64,000 bases of DNA, from NCBI GenBank assembly GCA_049889775.1, contig JBMHCT010000020.1, forward strand, positions 124,001 through 188,000. Direction: 5' to 3'. This document shows, piece by piece, positions 41,499 through 49,649 of the stretch. The DNA is from Jejuia sp049889775 (lineage in GTDB: Bacteria; Bacteroidota; Bacteroidia; Flavobacteriales; Flavobacteriaceae). Each line of letters opens with the position of its first letter. Position 1 is the stretch's first letter. The translations under genes were made by a program, and so were the position numbers. Below the pieces are notes generated by a model that worked only from the letters and a program-made list of their open reading frames with translations, had not been told where the DNA came from and did not search any database.

Positions 41499-41614
41499 AT
41501 TACAAAGCAACAACTTAAAGTCTACTGATTTTCTAGTTTCATATAGAAACATACAATGTTGAAGAAGGTAAAATCGATTGCATTTTATATCTTTAGTATT
41601 TCTAATATGAAACT

Positions 41615-42466
41615 ATGAATAACTATAAAGTAACGTCACCAATTGCATTAAAAGAGTCGCAAACCAAAGTTGTTATCGAAGATGCAAAGAAAAAACTAAA
41701 AGATACTCGAAAAGAATTGGGTGAATTACAAGATACGCTTTACGCTCATGGTAAATATTCGGTTTTAATATGCTTACAAGGTATGGATACAGCCGGAAAA
41801 GATAGTCTAATTCGCGAAGTGTTTAAGGATTTTAATGTTAGAGGGGTTGAAGTACATAGTTTTAAAGTGCCTACGGAGTTAGAGTTAAAACATGATTATT
41901 TATGGCGACACTATATTGCGCTACCACCACGCGGAAAATTTGGTGTATTTAATAGAACACATTATGAAAACGTATTAGTTACCCGTGTTCATACGTATTA
42001 CATTATGGGTGAAAATATTCCAGGAATAGATGCTGTTGATGATATTGATGACGCATTTTGGGAAAAACGTTTTGAGCAGATTAATAATTTTGAAAAGCAT
42101 GTTGCCGAAAATGGCACTATTATTTTTAAGTTCTTTTTGAATTTGTCCAAAGATGAACAAAAGTATCGTTTGTTAAGACGCTTAAGAAAACAAGAAAAAA
42201 ACTGGAAGTTCTCCGCTGGTGATTTAAAAGAACGGAAGTTGTGGGATAAGTATCAAGACTGTTATGAAGAAGCCATAAATAAAACTTCTAAACCACATGC
42301 GCCGTGGTACAACATTCCAGCAGATGATAAGCCCAGTGCAAGATTAATTGTTGCACAGATATTACTTGATACTTTGAGGCAATACGAAGATATTAAAGAG
42401 CCGGAATTAGACGATGAGACCAAAGCAAATATTGGGTTGTATAAGGCGCAGTTGGAGAGTGAGTAG
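41615..42466 (+). CDS. ppk2: Polyphosphate kinase 2 family protein
   Basis: A 283-residue PPK2, which uses polyphosphate to phosphorylate nucleoside mono- or diphosphates. Walker A is GMDTAGKDS (about residues 55-63), the lid module and Walker B region FNRTHYENVLVTRVH lies near residue 117, and the late WKFSAGDLKERKLWDKYQDCYEEAI motif is family-typical. The pattern around FNRTHYENVL resembles class III PPK2, which can act on both AMP and ADP. The next small ORF overlaps its last codons. Confidence 0.9.
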   Translation: MNNYKVTSPIALKESQTKVVIEDAKKKLKDTRKELGELQDTLYAHGKYSVLICLQGMDTAGKDSLIREVFKDFNVRGVEVHSFKVPTELELKHDYLWRHYIALPPRGKFGVFNRTHYENVLVTRVHTYYIMGENIPGIDAVDDIDDAFWEKRFEQINNFEKHVAENGTIIFKFFLNLSKDEQKYRLLRRLRKQEKNWKFSAGDLKERKLWDKYQDCYEEAINKTSKPHAPWYNIPADDKPSARLIVAQILLDTLRQYEDIKEPELDDETKANIGLYKAQLESE

Positions 42467-42851
42467 AAAATGCAATGCCAAATTTGTTTTTTTACTTTTT
42501 CTCGTTTTCTTAGTGCTATTTAATAATTGCCAGAATTTCGAATGCAACTATAAAGTTCTTTCAAATCAAGAATTTAAAACAATTGAAAATTTAAACTATC
42601 ATAGAAATAGGGATACAATAGACACTATTTTTAACGATCCTTGTCTGAAAGGATATTTACAGATTCATATCAGAGAAAAGAAGAGTGGTTTAGAAATTGA
42701 GAATGAGATAAAAATTATCATGGATGACTTAAAGGCAAAAAGACTGAATAGAGATATCTGGGTATTCAACAATAAAGGGGATTTCCTTAAACGGTTTTTC
42801 TTGGTCAAAGATGATTTGTTCGAAAGTAAAAAGCAATATGTAAATCAGTAA
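42459..42851 (+). CDS. Small putative lipoprotein or secreted protein, unknown
   Basis: A 130-residue protein if the GTG at 42459 is used, giving MSRKCNAKFVFLLFLVFLVLFNNC, a hydrophobic export signal with a possible but poor lipobox Cys at residue 24. A longer frame starts at an ATG at 42414 inside ppk2 but would add 15 residues before the signal. The mature part is charged, with EIENEIKIIMDDLKAKRLNRDIWVFNNKGDF. I do not recognise a family. The GTG start overlaps the ppk2 stop, which would couple translation. Confidence 0.5.
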   Translation: MSRKCNAKFVFLLFLVFLVLFNNCQNFECNYKVLSNQEFKTIENLNYHRNRDTIDTIFNDPCLKGYLQIHIREKKSGLEIENEIKIIMDDLKAKRLNRDIWVFNNKGDFLKRFFLVKDDLFESKKQYVNQ

Positions 42852-42863
42852 AAAAAGTACCTA

Positions 42864-44429
42864 TTATTCCTCCTCTGGAAACGTAATATGTTGATACGCC
42901 CCAATATCAGGAGTAGTGGTTCTGTTTACATTCAAAATATCTGTTGGTACTTCAGAAGCAAAAGTATTATTGCCTTGTCCGTTTGCTGCAGAATCGTCAC
43001 CAATTATCATCATATGCATACTAGGGTCTTTAAAGTCAGGGTTTTGATTAAAAATTACATTTTCATATAAACTAGGATTATCAAAATCAAAATTGGCGCC
43101 CGTAAAGTTATCGTTCCTGTCATCAAAACGCACTAAACAATTGGTTAGCTTAAAATTAAAACTTACTGCATCATCTTCAATTTCATCCACTAAAAATTCA
43201 GGGTTATCGTTACCGTAGATGATACAATTGTTAAAATTGGCTTCTATTAAATCAGTTACAATAGCCGTTTCTTCTTCACCAACAATAAAATTATTAACCA
43301 AAACAGATGGTATTGGTCTTGGGCCATTCGTCCAATAATTGGTTAGCGTACAGTGCGTAAAGTTGTATTTACCACCAAATGTAGCGCCTAAAGCTGCCTG
43401 ACCTGCATTATTAACCACTAAATTTTCACCTTTAATTGAGGTGCCACGACCCAATATGCCAAAACTCCCTGAATTATAAATTTGCGAGTTGGTAATAGTC
43501 AATTTATCTTCAGTAGCTGTAGCTTCACCATCACACAAAATACCAACCAAAGCATTTTTGATGGTTGTGTAATTAAAGGTGTTGTTAATGCTGCCTTCCA
43601 AAAGCCAAATGGTGCCCCATTGCCCTGGGCGATTTGCAAAACTAGGCTCTAAACGGTCTCCCTCAAGGATAACTTCGTTTTCTAAAACCTCTTGATCGCT
43701 GCTTAACTCACCATTCACATTTATAGATGCCCCAGATTGTACAATAATGCCAGAGTTTTCATGAAAATGCAATCTTGCACCAGCCTCAATAGTTAAGGTT
43801 TCTCCAACAGGAACCGCCAGAAAGCCATAAATAACATAGGGTTTTTCGTTAGTTAATGTGAGCTCAGATGGAGCTAACTCTCTACCTTGTAATTCAGTTT
43901 CAACAAGTTCGCCATCAATATTTATAGAAAGCTGATTCACTATTTTTGTTGTACCATCTCTTTCAGGAAAAAGGAAAGTAGCGTCTTTTACTAATGTAAC
44001 CAACTCTACTTTTTGCAAGTTACTGCCAGCATCAAATTCAATTTGATCGGTGTATAGAAACTCTCCATTCGTACTAGAAAAGTCGTTAATATCAACCGTG
44101 TTTTCAACAAAAACAAACAGGCTATCATTTGCTAAAAGTTCAATATCCTGAAATGTCTTTCCCGTAATACCATCAACATTTAATCTGTATTGAGAAGATT
44201 CTCCTAGCGCTAATCGTACAGATGGAATAATAATATCTTCATCACCTCTGTTGTATACTTTAAAATTATAAGTACTGGACCCAATATTGGTAAATATGGT
44301 ATCTAAATACAGGGTATCTTGCGAGAATTCGAGAGAACCCGTACTTGGCGTAAACTCAAAATCTTTTCTGCAAGAGCTCCATAGAGAAATTAAACAAATA
44401 GTAAGTAAAAGGTAAATGAGACGCTTCAT
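42864..44429 (-). CDS. Surface lipoprotein with right-handed beta-helix-like repeats
   Basis: A 521-residue protein with a lipoprotein signal (MKRLIYLLLTICLISLWSSC, acylated Cys about residue 20). Two Ig-like strands regions follow (FSQDTLYLDTIFTNIGSSTYNFKVYNRGDEDIIIPSVRLAL). From about residue 200 there are repeated short strand-turn units (LTIEAGARLHFHENSGIIVQSGASINVNGEL, GTIWLLEGSINNTFNYTTIKNALVGILCDG, ITNSQIYNSGSFGILGRG, CIIYGNDN) like a parallel beta-helix. No catalytic motif is visible. The ATG at 44429 is chosen over a TTG two codons earlier. Likely cell-surface; binding target unknown. Confidence 0.75.
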   Translation of the reverse strand: MKRLIYLLLTICLISLWSSCRKDFEFTPSTGSLEFSQDTLYLDTIFTNIGSSTYNFKVYNRGDEDIIIPSVRLALGESSQYRLNVDGITGKTFQDIELLANDSLFVFVENTVDINDFSSTNGEFLYTDQIEFDAGSNLQKVELVTLVKDATFLFPERDGTTKIVNQLSINIDGELVETELQGRELAPSELTLTNEKPYVIYGFLAVPVGETLTIEAGARLHFHENSGIIVQSGASINVNGELSSDQEVLENEVILEGDRLEPSFANRPGQWGTIWLLEGSINNTFNYTTIKNALVGILCDGEATATEDKLTITNSQIYNSGSFGILGRGTSIKGENLVVNNAGQAALGATFGGKYNFTHCTLTNYWTNGPRPIPSVLVNNFIVGEEETAIVTDLIEANFNNCIIYGNDNPEFLVDEIEDDAVSFNFKLTNCLVRFDDRNDNFTGANFDFDNPSLYENVIFNQNPDFKDPSMHMMIIGDDSAANGQGNNTFASEVPTDILNVNRTTTPDIGAYQHITFPEEE

Positions 44430-44489
44430 TATCAATAACTATAAATATGGCTAAAAATATAACTTTTGAAATGAAGAATTAGTATGAAT

Positions 44490-45263
44490 CTAATTTTTTA
44501 AACTTAGACTATCTTTTGAAGTTTCGTATTCTTTAGTGATTTTTAAGAACTCTTTGCTGAAATTAACCATAGAATCGAGTAAAACCACCTTGTTTTCCTC
44601 GGTAATCATTGTTTTGTTTAAGTTTTTGTTTTCACAGTAATCTAAAAAAAGGTTGGCATATTCCTCAGGGATATTTAAGTCTTTATGCAGAAGTGAGAGC
44701 GTAAATAGTTTGTCGTTTTTAAATAGTGAATCTAAATCTTTAAACTTAACGTATTCAACTGGCTTTGGCTTGTTTTTCCTCTTAAAAAGACTACCGATGA
44801 GTTTGGCAATCGCTATGAAATTCATCCCATTAGAATAGGAGGATTGCGGTATGTATAAATGTGTATTTCGCTTTAGGTCTCTTGCCATGGCGTTTTCCGC
44901 AATTTCAATGTACTCTAAAGGATTGAAGCGTTCTGTATCTTCATTAGAAATCAGTACTTCTCCAAGTGCATTAAGTGTTTTTTTTAGCTCAAAAACGGTT
45001 ACATCTTCAAAATTTATTTTTTTTAACTGTATATATTTCGGTTCATGAAACAAGGATTCAAAAAATAATGTGTCACTTACTTTAGCAGAAATAATAAAAT
45101 TACCTTCTTCATCAGTATAGGTTTTTATCTTTTGACTGACATTAAATACTTTTATACCTTTTACGGTAGATTCATTATCGTAAACTTTTCCATTGATATT
45201 TTGAGATATAAGGGAAAAGGGCAGTAGTAAAAAAGTAAGGTGTTTTATAAGGGTATTCTTCAT
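44490..45263 (-). CDS. CarboxypepD_reg-like domain protein
   Basis: A 257-residue exported protein. After a signal peptide (MKNTLIKHLTFLLLPFSLISQ) comes one carboxypeptidase-regulatory-like beta-sandwich (INGKVYDNESTVKGIKVFNVSQKIKTYTDEEGNFIISAKVSDTLFFESLFHEPKYIQL), the module common at the N-terminus of TonB-dependent receptors. Here it is not followed by a plug or barrel but by about 150 residues of charged helical sequence. A role in envelope sensing or assembly is possible. Two other in-frame ATG/TTG starts lie within three codons upstream. Confidence 0.75.
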   Translation of the reverse strand: MKNTLIKHLTFLLLPFSLISQNINGKVYDNESTVKGIKVFNVSQKIKTYTDEEGNFIISAKVSDTLFFESLFHEPKYIQLKKINFEDVTVFELKKTLNALGEVLISNEDTERFNPLEYIEIAENAMARDLKRNTHLYIPQSSYSNGMNFIAIAKLIGSLFKRKNKPKPVEYVKFKDLDSLFKNDKLFTLSLLHKDLNIPEEYANLFLDYCENKNLNKTMITEENKVVLLDSMVNFSKEFLKITKEYETSKDSLSLKN

Positions 45264-45356
45264 GTACATCAAATTAAGTGGTTTTTTAAGAGAGGTATGT
45301 TATAATTATGACAATTTAACATTTTGACAAAAGTCGTGACTTACTGAAAATTAAAA

Positions 45357-45387
45357 AAGCCTGATAAGTTAATATCTTATCAGGCTT
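45357..45387 (-). terminator. Terminator of the gal operon
   Basis: A perfect 12-pair stem (45357-45368 with 45376-45387, AAGCCTGATAAG) and a seven-base loop. On the minus strand it is followed by a T-run, so it ends transcription from galT, 21 bases after its stop codon. Confidence 0.9.
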
Positions 45388-45408
45388 GAGCTATACATAA
45401 TCAGTTGC

Positions 45409-46431
45409 TTACAGCAGTGCTTTTATCATTTTAACGGCACTTTCAGGAGTAATATCACGCTGTGGAGTACCGAACATTTCGTAACCTACCATAAATTTCT
45501 TTACAGTAGCACTTCTTAGTAATGGCGGATAAAAACTCATATGCCAATGCCAATGTGAGTTATCGTTGTCATCCGTAGGTGATTGGTGTATACCGGCCGA
45601 ATATGGGAAAGAGGTGTTAAATAATTTATCATAAGCCTTAGTTAAAACAGCAATCGCTTCAGCATATTGGAAGGTTTCTTCATCAGTCATTTCCGAAATA
45701 CTTATCATATGTCGCTTTGGAATAATCATTGCTTCAAACGGCCATATAGCCCAAAATGGAACTAAAACAACAAATCCTTCATTTTCATAAATAATACGCT
45801 CTTGTTTACGCAGTTCTTGCTCCAAATAATCTCCAAGCAAACTGCTGTTGTTCTTACCAAAGTAATTAAGTTGTTGGGTGTTTTTTTTTGCAACTTCGTT
45901 TGGTAGGGTTGATTGACTCCAAATTTGCCCATGAGGATGAGGGTTACTGCATCCCATTACAGCGCCTTTATTTTCAAAAATTTGAACGTAATTAATTTTA
46001 GGATTGCTTCCTAGTTCTTCATATTGTTCTTGCCATACATGCACTACTTTTTGTATTTCAGAAGCCGACATGTCTGCAAAACTTTTGGAATGGTCTGGAC
46101 TAAAACAGATCACCTTACAAATCCCAGTTTCACTTTCTGCAATTAATAAACCGTCGTTTACTGAGAAACTCGGTGAGTCGTTTTGTAAAGCGGCAAAGTC
46201 GTTCGTAAAAACAAAAACGTCTTTATAATCTGGATTTACTTCTCCATTAATTCGTGTATTTCCTGGGCATAAGTAACAATCAGGATCGTAAGAAGGCCGT
46301 TTTGCATTGTTGACGGCTTCATTTTGTCCTTGCCATGGGCGTTTTGCACGGTGAGGAGAAACTAAAACCCACTCACCAGTGAGTATATTATATCGTTTAT
46401 GCGAATAATCTTGTAAATATGTATTTTGCAT
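45409..46431 (-). CDS. galT: Galactose-1-phosphate uridylyltransferase
   Basis: A 340-residue Leloir enzyme that exchanges UMP between UDP-glucose and galactose-1-phosphate. It has YDPDCYLCPGNTR with the zinc cysteines (CxxC), the catalytic GCSNPHPHGQIWSQ (HPH motif near residue 168), FWAIWPFEAMIIPKRH, and HWHWHMSFYPPLLRS with further metal-binding His. It is last in the order gntR-galM-galK-galT and is followed by a strong terminator. Its role is to pass galactose set free by the adjacent galactan enzymes into glycolysis. Confidence 0.96.
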   Translation of the reverse strand: MQNTYLQDYSHKRYNILTGEWVLVSPHRAKRPWQGQNEAVNNAKRPSYDPDCYLCPGNTRINGEVNPDYKDVFVFTNDFAALQNDSPSFSVNDGLLIAESETGICKVICFSPDHSKSFADMSASEIQKVVHVWQEQYEELGSNPKINYVQIFENKGAVMGCSNPHPHGQIWSQSTLPNEVAKKNTQQLNYFGKNNSSLLGDYLEQELRKQERIIYENEGFVVLVPFWAIWPFEAMIIPKRHMISISEMTDEETFQYAEAIAVLTKAYDKLFNTSFPYSAGIHQSPTDDNDNSHWHWHMSFYPPLLRSATVKKFMVGYEMFGTPQRDITPESAVKMIKALL

Positions 46432-46452
46432 TTTAATTAGTTTATTTGGGAT

Positions 46453-47601
46453 TTATTTAACAACATGAGTACCATCAGACAATTGAATGAAGTACACAGA
46501 GCATTCTTTGTCAAATTTCTCTTTGTAGGCTTTTGAAGCAACTTCGGCAAAACTTTGCGCTTCACTTTTAGCAATTAAGTTGATGGTACAACCACCAAAA
46601 CCACCGCCCATCATTCTTGCGCCTAACACGTGTTTATTCTTTTTAGCTTGTGTTACAAGAAAATCAAGTTCTTCGCAGCTAACTTTGTACTGATCAGATA
46701 AACCAGCATGCGACTGGTAAATTAGTTTTCCTAGTTTTTGTAAGTCGCCATCCTCAATAGCTTTCGCCGCTTTTAGAGTGCGTTCGTTTTCTTGAATGAC
46801 ATAAAGTGCTTTTTGGTAATTCGAAGGTGTTACCTTATTTATTATGGTTTCTAAATCTGCTTCGGTCGCATCTCTTAAAGCTTTTACTCCTAGTAATTCA
46901 GATATGCTTTCGCACGCAGAACGTCTGTCATTATAGGCGCTATCAGAAAGACTATGCTTTACATTGGTATTGATAAGCATTAATTGATGGTCTTTAAAAT
47001 TTATCTCATAAGGTTTAGATTTCACCGTACGGCAATCCAAATGCAGCGCATTGTTTTTAATGCCAAACATGCTAGCGTATTGATCCATAATACCGCATTT
47101 TACACCAACATAATTATGTTCTGCCTTTTGCGATATTAAAATCATATCATGTTTAGATAACCCCAAATCGAAAAGTTCATTTAAGCCATATACCACACTG
47201 TTTTCTAGCGCAGCAGAAGATGACATACCTGCACCACCCGGAATATTACCTTTAAAAATAATATTGAAATCGCCCACAATAATATTCCTATTCTGAATTT
47301 CGGCTACAACACCAAAAACATAGTTTTCCCAACTGCCTTCCTTTGAAGGTTTCAGTTTGTCCAATTCAAATTCAATAGTACTATCTAAATCTAAAGCAAT
47401 AGCAGTGCTTTTGCCTGTATCGCTTTTTTGAATTGCAGCTGCAATACCTTTGTCTACAGCAGCTGGAAATACAAATCCATCGTTATAATCTGTATGTTCA
47501 CCTATAATATTTATTCTTCCTGGGGAGAATATCAATAAAGGTTCTGTTTTAAAGGTTTTTACAAATGTTTCTTTAACATCTTTAATTAATAGTTTGCTCA
47601 T
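46453..47601 (-). CDS. galK: Galactokinase
   Basis: A 382-residue GHMP-family kinase that makes galactose-1-phosphate. The substrate motif SPGRINIIGEHTDYNDGFVFPAA lies near residue 26, the ATP loop GGAGMSSSAALENSV near residue 120, and motif 3 GARMMGGGFGGCTINL near residue 335. CGIMDQYASMFG includes the catalytic Asp. It is seven bases downstream of the epimerase gene and 21 bases upstream of galT. Confidence 0.96.
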   Translation of the reverse strand: MSKLLIKDVKETFVKTFKTEPLLIFSPGRINIIGEHTDYNDGFVFPAAVDKGIAAAIQKSDTGKSTAIALDLDSTIEFELDKLKPSKEGSWENYVFGVVAEIQNRNIIVGDFNIIFKGNIPGGAGMSSSAALENSVVYGLNELFDLGLSKHDMILISQKAEHNYVGVKCGIMDQYASMFGIKNNALHLDCRTVKSKPYEINFKDHQLMLINTNVKHSLSDSAYNDRRSACESISELLGVKALRDATEADLETIINKVTPSNYQKALYVIQENERTLKAAKAIEDGDLQKLGKLIYQSHAGLSDQYKVSCEELDFLVTQAKKNKHVLGARMMGGGFGGCTINLIAKSEAQSFAEVASKAYKEKFDKECSVYFIQLSDGTHVVK

Positions 47602-47608
47602 TGTTTAA

Positions 47609-48490
47609 TTAGTTTATACTTAAAGTCCATGTTATACTGTATGTGTCTTTCGGATTAAGAGTTTCTAATCCAATTTTATTATTGAAACTATCTGAAACAC
47701 CAGTTGTAGGCTCGATGGCAATGGTATTTTCTCTTGGTGGTATGTAGGCTTGTAAAAAGTTATTGTCCCCTGTAGCGCTAAATTTTAGATGATATTCTGG
47801 AGTTTTAAATTTGACTTCGTCTGAGTTCAAAACCCAACAATCATCAAGTGAAGACACATTAAGAGTTAAAGGGTTGTTTTCTATAGTTTCAGTACCCGTA
47901 GTAATGTTTCTTTCGCCCAAAACCACTTTTTCTGTACTGTCAAAAGTTAAACTGCTCTCCTTTAAATTAGAGCTAACAAAATAAGGATGCCAACCTAATG
48001 TAAAAGGAAACTTTTCATTTCCAGTATTGGTAACATTCACTTTTAGGGAAAGATTACCATCACTAAAAACATACTCTAATTGAATTTTAAAGGTGAAAGG
48101 AAATCCTTTAGAAAATTTAGTTTCGTTATATTCTAAAACGATTTTTGCATGCTCTTTGGATAGCTTTTCATCTACAATATTGAAAGTTTTATTATAAACC
48201 AATCCGTGAAGTGCATTTTGTTCTTCTTGTTGATTTTTTTCTAATTGAAAGGTATCGCCATCAAAGCTGTATGTGCCATCTTTTATTCGATTGGCAAACG
48301 GAAATAAAATAGAGGAAGCATATGTATCTGCATATTGCAAAGGAGATAAATCTTGGATGATTTTATGTTTACCAAGTGTTAATTTCTGTAAACTTGCCCC
48401 AGCGTTTAGATGGATTTTTCCATGTACAGTCCCAGATGTGTTTTCAATTTCTAGAATACCTTGATCTTGATTATGTTTAGTAGTATACAA
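47609..48490 (-). CDS. galM: Aldose 1-epimerase (GalM family)
   Basis: A 293-residue beta-sandwich mutarotase that interconverts alpha and beta anomers, feeding galactokinase. Visible are SSILFPFANRIKDGTYSFDGD, the catalytic His in NALHGLVYNK, LGWHPYF and the late IAIEPTTGVSD with the catalytic Glu. The start is TTG (48490), 12 bases after the gntR stop; no ATG fits before the first conserved strand. The sequence is of the COG2017 type, so specificity for galactose rests on the operon. Confidence 0.85.
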   Translation of the reverse strand: MYTTKHNQDQGILEIENTSGTVHGKIHLNAGASLQKLTLGKHKIIQDLSPLQYADTYASSILFPFANRIKDGTYSFDGDTFQLEKNQQEEQNALHGLVYNKTFNIVDEKLSKEHAKIVLEYNETKFSKGFPFTFKIQLEYVFSDGNLSLKVNVTNTGNEKFPFTLGWHPYFVSSNLKESSLTFDSTEKVVLGERNITTGTETIENNPLTLNVSSLDDCWVLNSDEVKFKTPEYHLKFSATGDNNFLQAYIPPRENTIAIEPTTGVSDSFNNKIGLETLNPKDTYSITWTLSIN

Positions 48491-48501
48491 TGTAATTTAG
48501 T

Positions 48502-49494
48502 TTATAGTGATTGTCTGATTATTAATTTGTTAGGATTTTCTACTTGAAGTGTTTCATTATTTTGAATCATTTGTGCTAATCGCTCACCCATGGCGGTAAA
48601 ATCTGTTGAAATAGTAGTGATGCCATCCGCAACAATTTCTTTAAGAAGGGTGTCATTGTAAGATATGATGCCAATATCTTTTGAAAGTTGTAAGCCTTCT
48701 ACTTTCATTTTTTTTATAATCCTTAAGAGGTTTTTATCATCAGGAATAATAAATAGTTCACCTCTCTCAGGAATCTTTTCCTTTGCGGTTTCTAGAATCT
48801 CAAATAAAATATTATGCTCATCACAAAATTTAATAAAACCATCTTTCATGCCTTGGGGTTGTTTCTCAGAAGAAGAAATTAATACTAGTTTATCGTATTT
48901 CTTAATGGCATCGGATGCTTTGGATAAGTTGTTATAAATATCCTTCTCAAAATTTTGAAAAATACCTGGATAATTTTCCAATTCTTTTGGCATTTGATCT
49001 AGAATATAGACTTTGTTAGAAGGTAATTTTTTTAAAACTTTTTCTGTTCCCTTTAGATTTGCAGGCATTATAATATAATGATTGTAGTCACCAATATTAT
49101 TTTCAATTATCGTGCTGAAAACTCGATGATTAAAGTGGTGAAAATAAATATCTACTTCAATACCTTCTTCAAGGTTATTGATAAAAGCATTGTATAAATC
49201 TTCTTTGAATGAATTGAGCTCGTCAAACAACAGCAATACCTTTTGCTTTACGTTTATGTTTTCGCTTGTTACATAGTAGCCTTTTCCAACAACTGATTGA
49301 ATAATACCTCTACTTTTTAATTCATTAAAGGCCATTAATACCGTATCACGAGATAAATTGTGTTGTTCTTTTATGGTATTTATGGAAGGAATTTGATCAC
49401 CTTTTTTAAGCTTACCTCTAATAATTGCCTTTTCAATGGAAAATACAATTTGCTGATATCTTGGTACACCTATTTTTTTATTCACATCAATCAT
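48502..49494 (-). CDS. GntR-family regulator with LacI-like sugar-binding domain
   Basis: A 330-residue regulator. The N-terminal GntR winged helix (residues 1-75) shows YQQIVFSIEKAIIRGKLKKGDQIPSINTIKEQHNLSRDTVLMAFNELKSRGII. The remainder is a periplasmic-binding-protein fold like LacI/AraR (VLLLFDELNSFKEDLYNAFINNL, YNHYIIMPANLKG, DIGIISYNDTLLKEIVADGITTISTDFTAMGERLAQMI). A galactose-related sugar is the likely inducer. It is the first gene of the gal operon and diverges from the symporter gene; a tandem repeat between them is a candidate operator. Confidence 0.9.
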   Translation of the reverse strand: MIDVNKKIGVPRYQQIVFSIEKAIIRGKLKKGDQIPSINTIKEQHNLSRDTVLMAFNELKSRGIIQSVVGKGYYVTSENINVKQKVLLLFDELNSFKEDLYNAFINNLEEGIEVDIYFHHFNHRVFSTIIENNIGDYNHYIIMPANLKGTEKVLKKLPSNKVYILDQMPKELENYPGIFQNFEKDIYNNLSKASDAIKKYDKLVLISSSEKQPQGMKDGFIKFCDEHNILFEILETAKEKIPERGELFIIPDDKNLLRIIKKMKVEGLQLSKDIGIISYNDTLLKEIVADGITTISTDFTAMGERLAQMIQNNETLQVENPNKLIIRQSL

Positions 49495-49524
49495 GGGCGT
49501 AAATATAGTAAAAATTATAGAAAC

Positions 49525-49544
49525 ACCCTACTAGACCCTACTAG
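49525..49544. promoter_or_regulatory. Tandem repeat, candidate GntR operator
   Basis: ACCCTACTAG occurs twice in direct succession (49525-49534 and 49535-49544) and ends in ACTAGT. It lies 31 bases upstream of gntR and about 70 bases before the symporter -7 box, in the intergenic region of the two divergent units. Confidence 0.55.
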
Positions 49545-49611
49545 TTTGATTTTTGGCCTATTTGTTGTGTTTAAATGAAGTTTAATCGTGCAATTCTTAA
49601 ATATAAATGTA

Positions 49612-49619
49612 TATATTTG
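49612..49619 (+). promoter_or_regulatory. -7 promoter box for the symporter gene
   Basis: TATATTTG matches TAnnTTTG and lies 31 bases before the ATG at 49650. The -33 region is weak, which would suit an activated or repressed promoter. Confidence 0.55.
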
Positions 49620-49649
49620 GAACTTTAATTAACTAAACTAATATAAAAT

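Noticed and set aside
49525..49544. Tandem repeat as the start of a CRISPR-like or VNTR array
   Set aside because: Only two adjacent copies exist; the position between divergent promoters fits a regulator site better.
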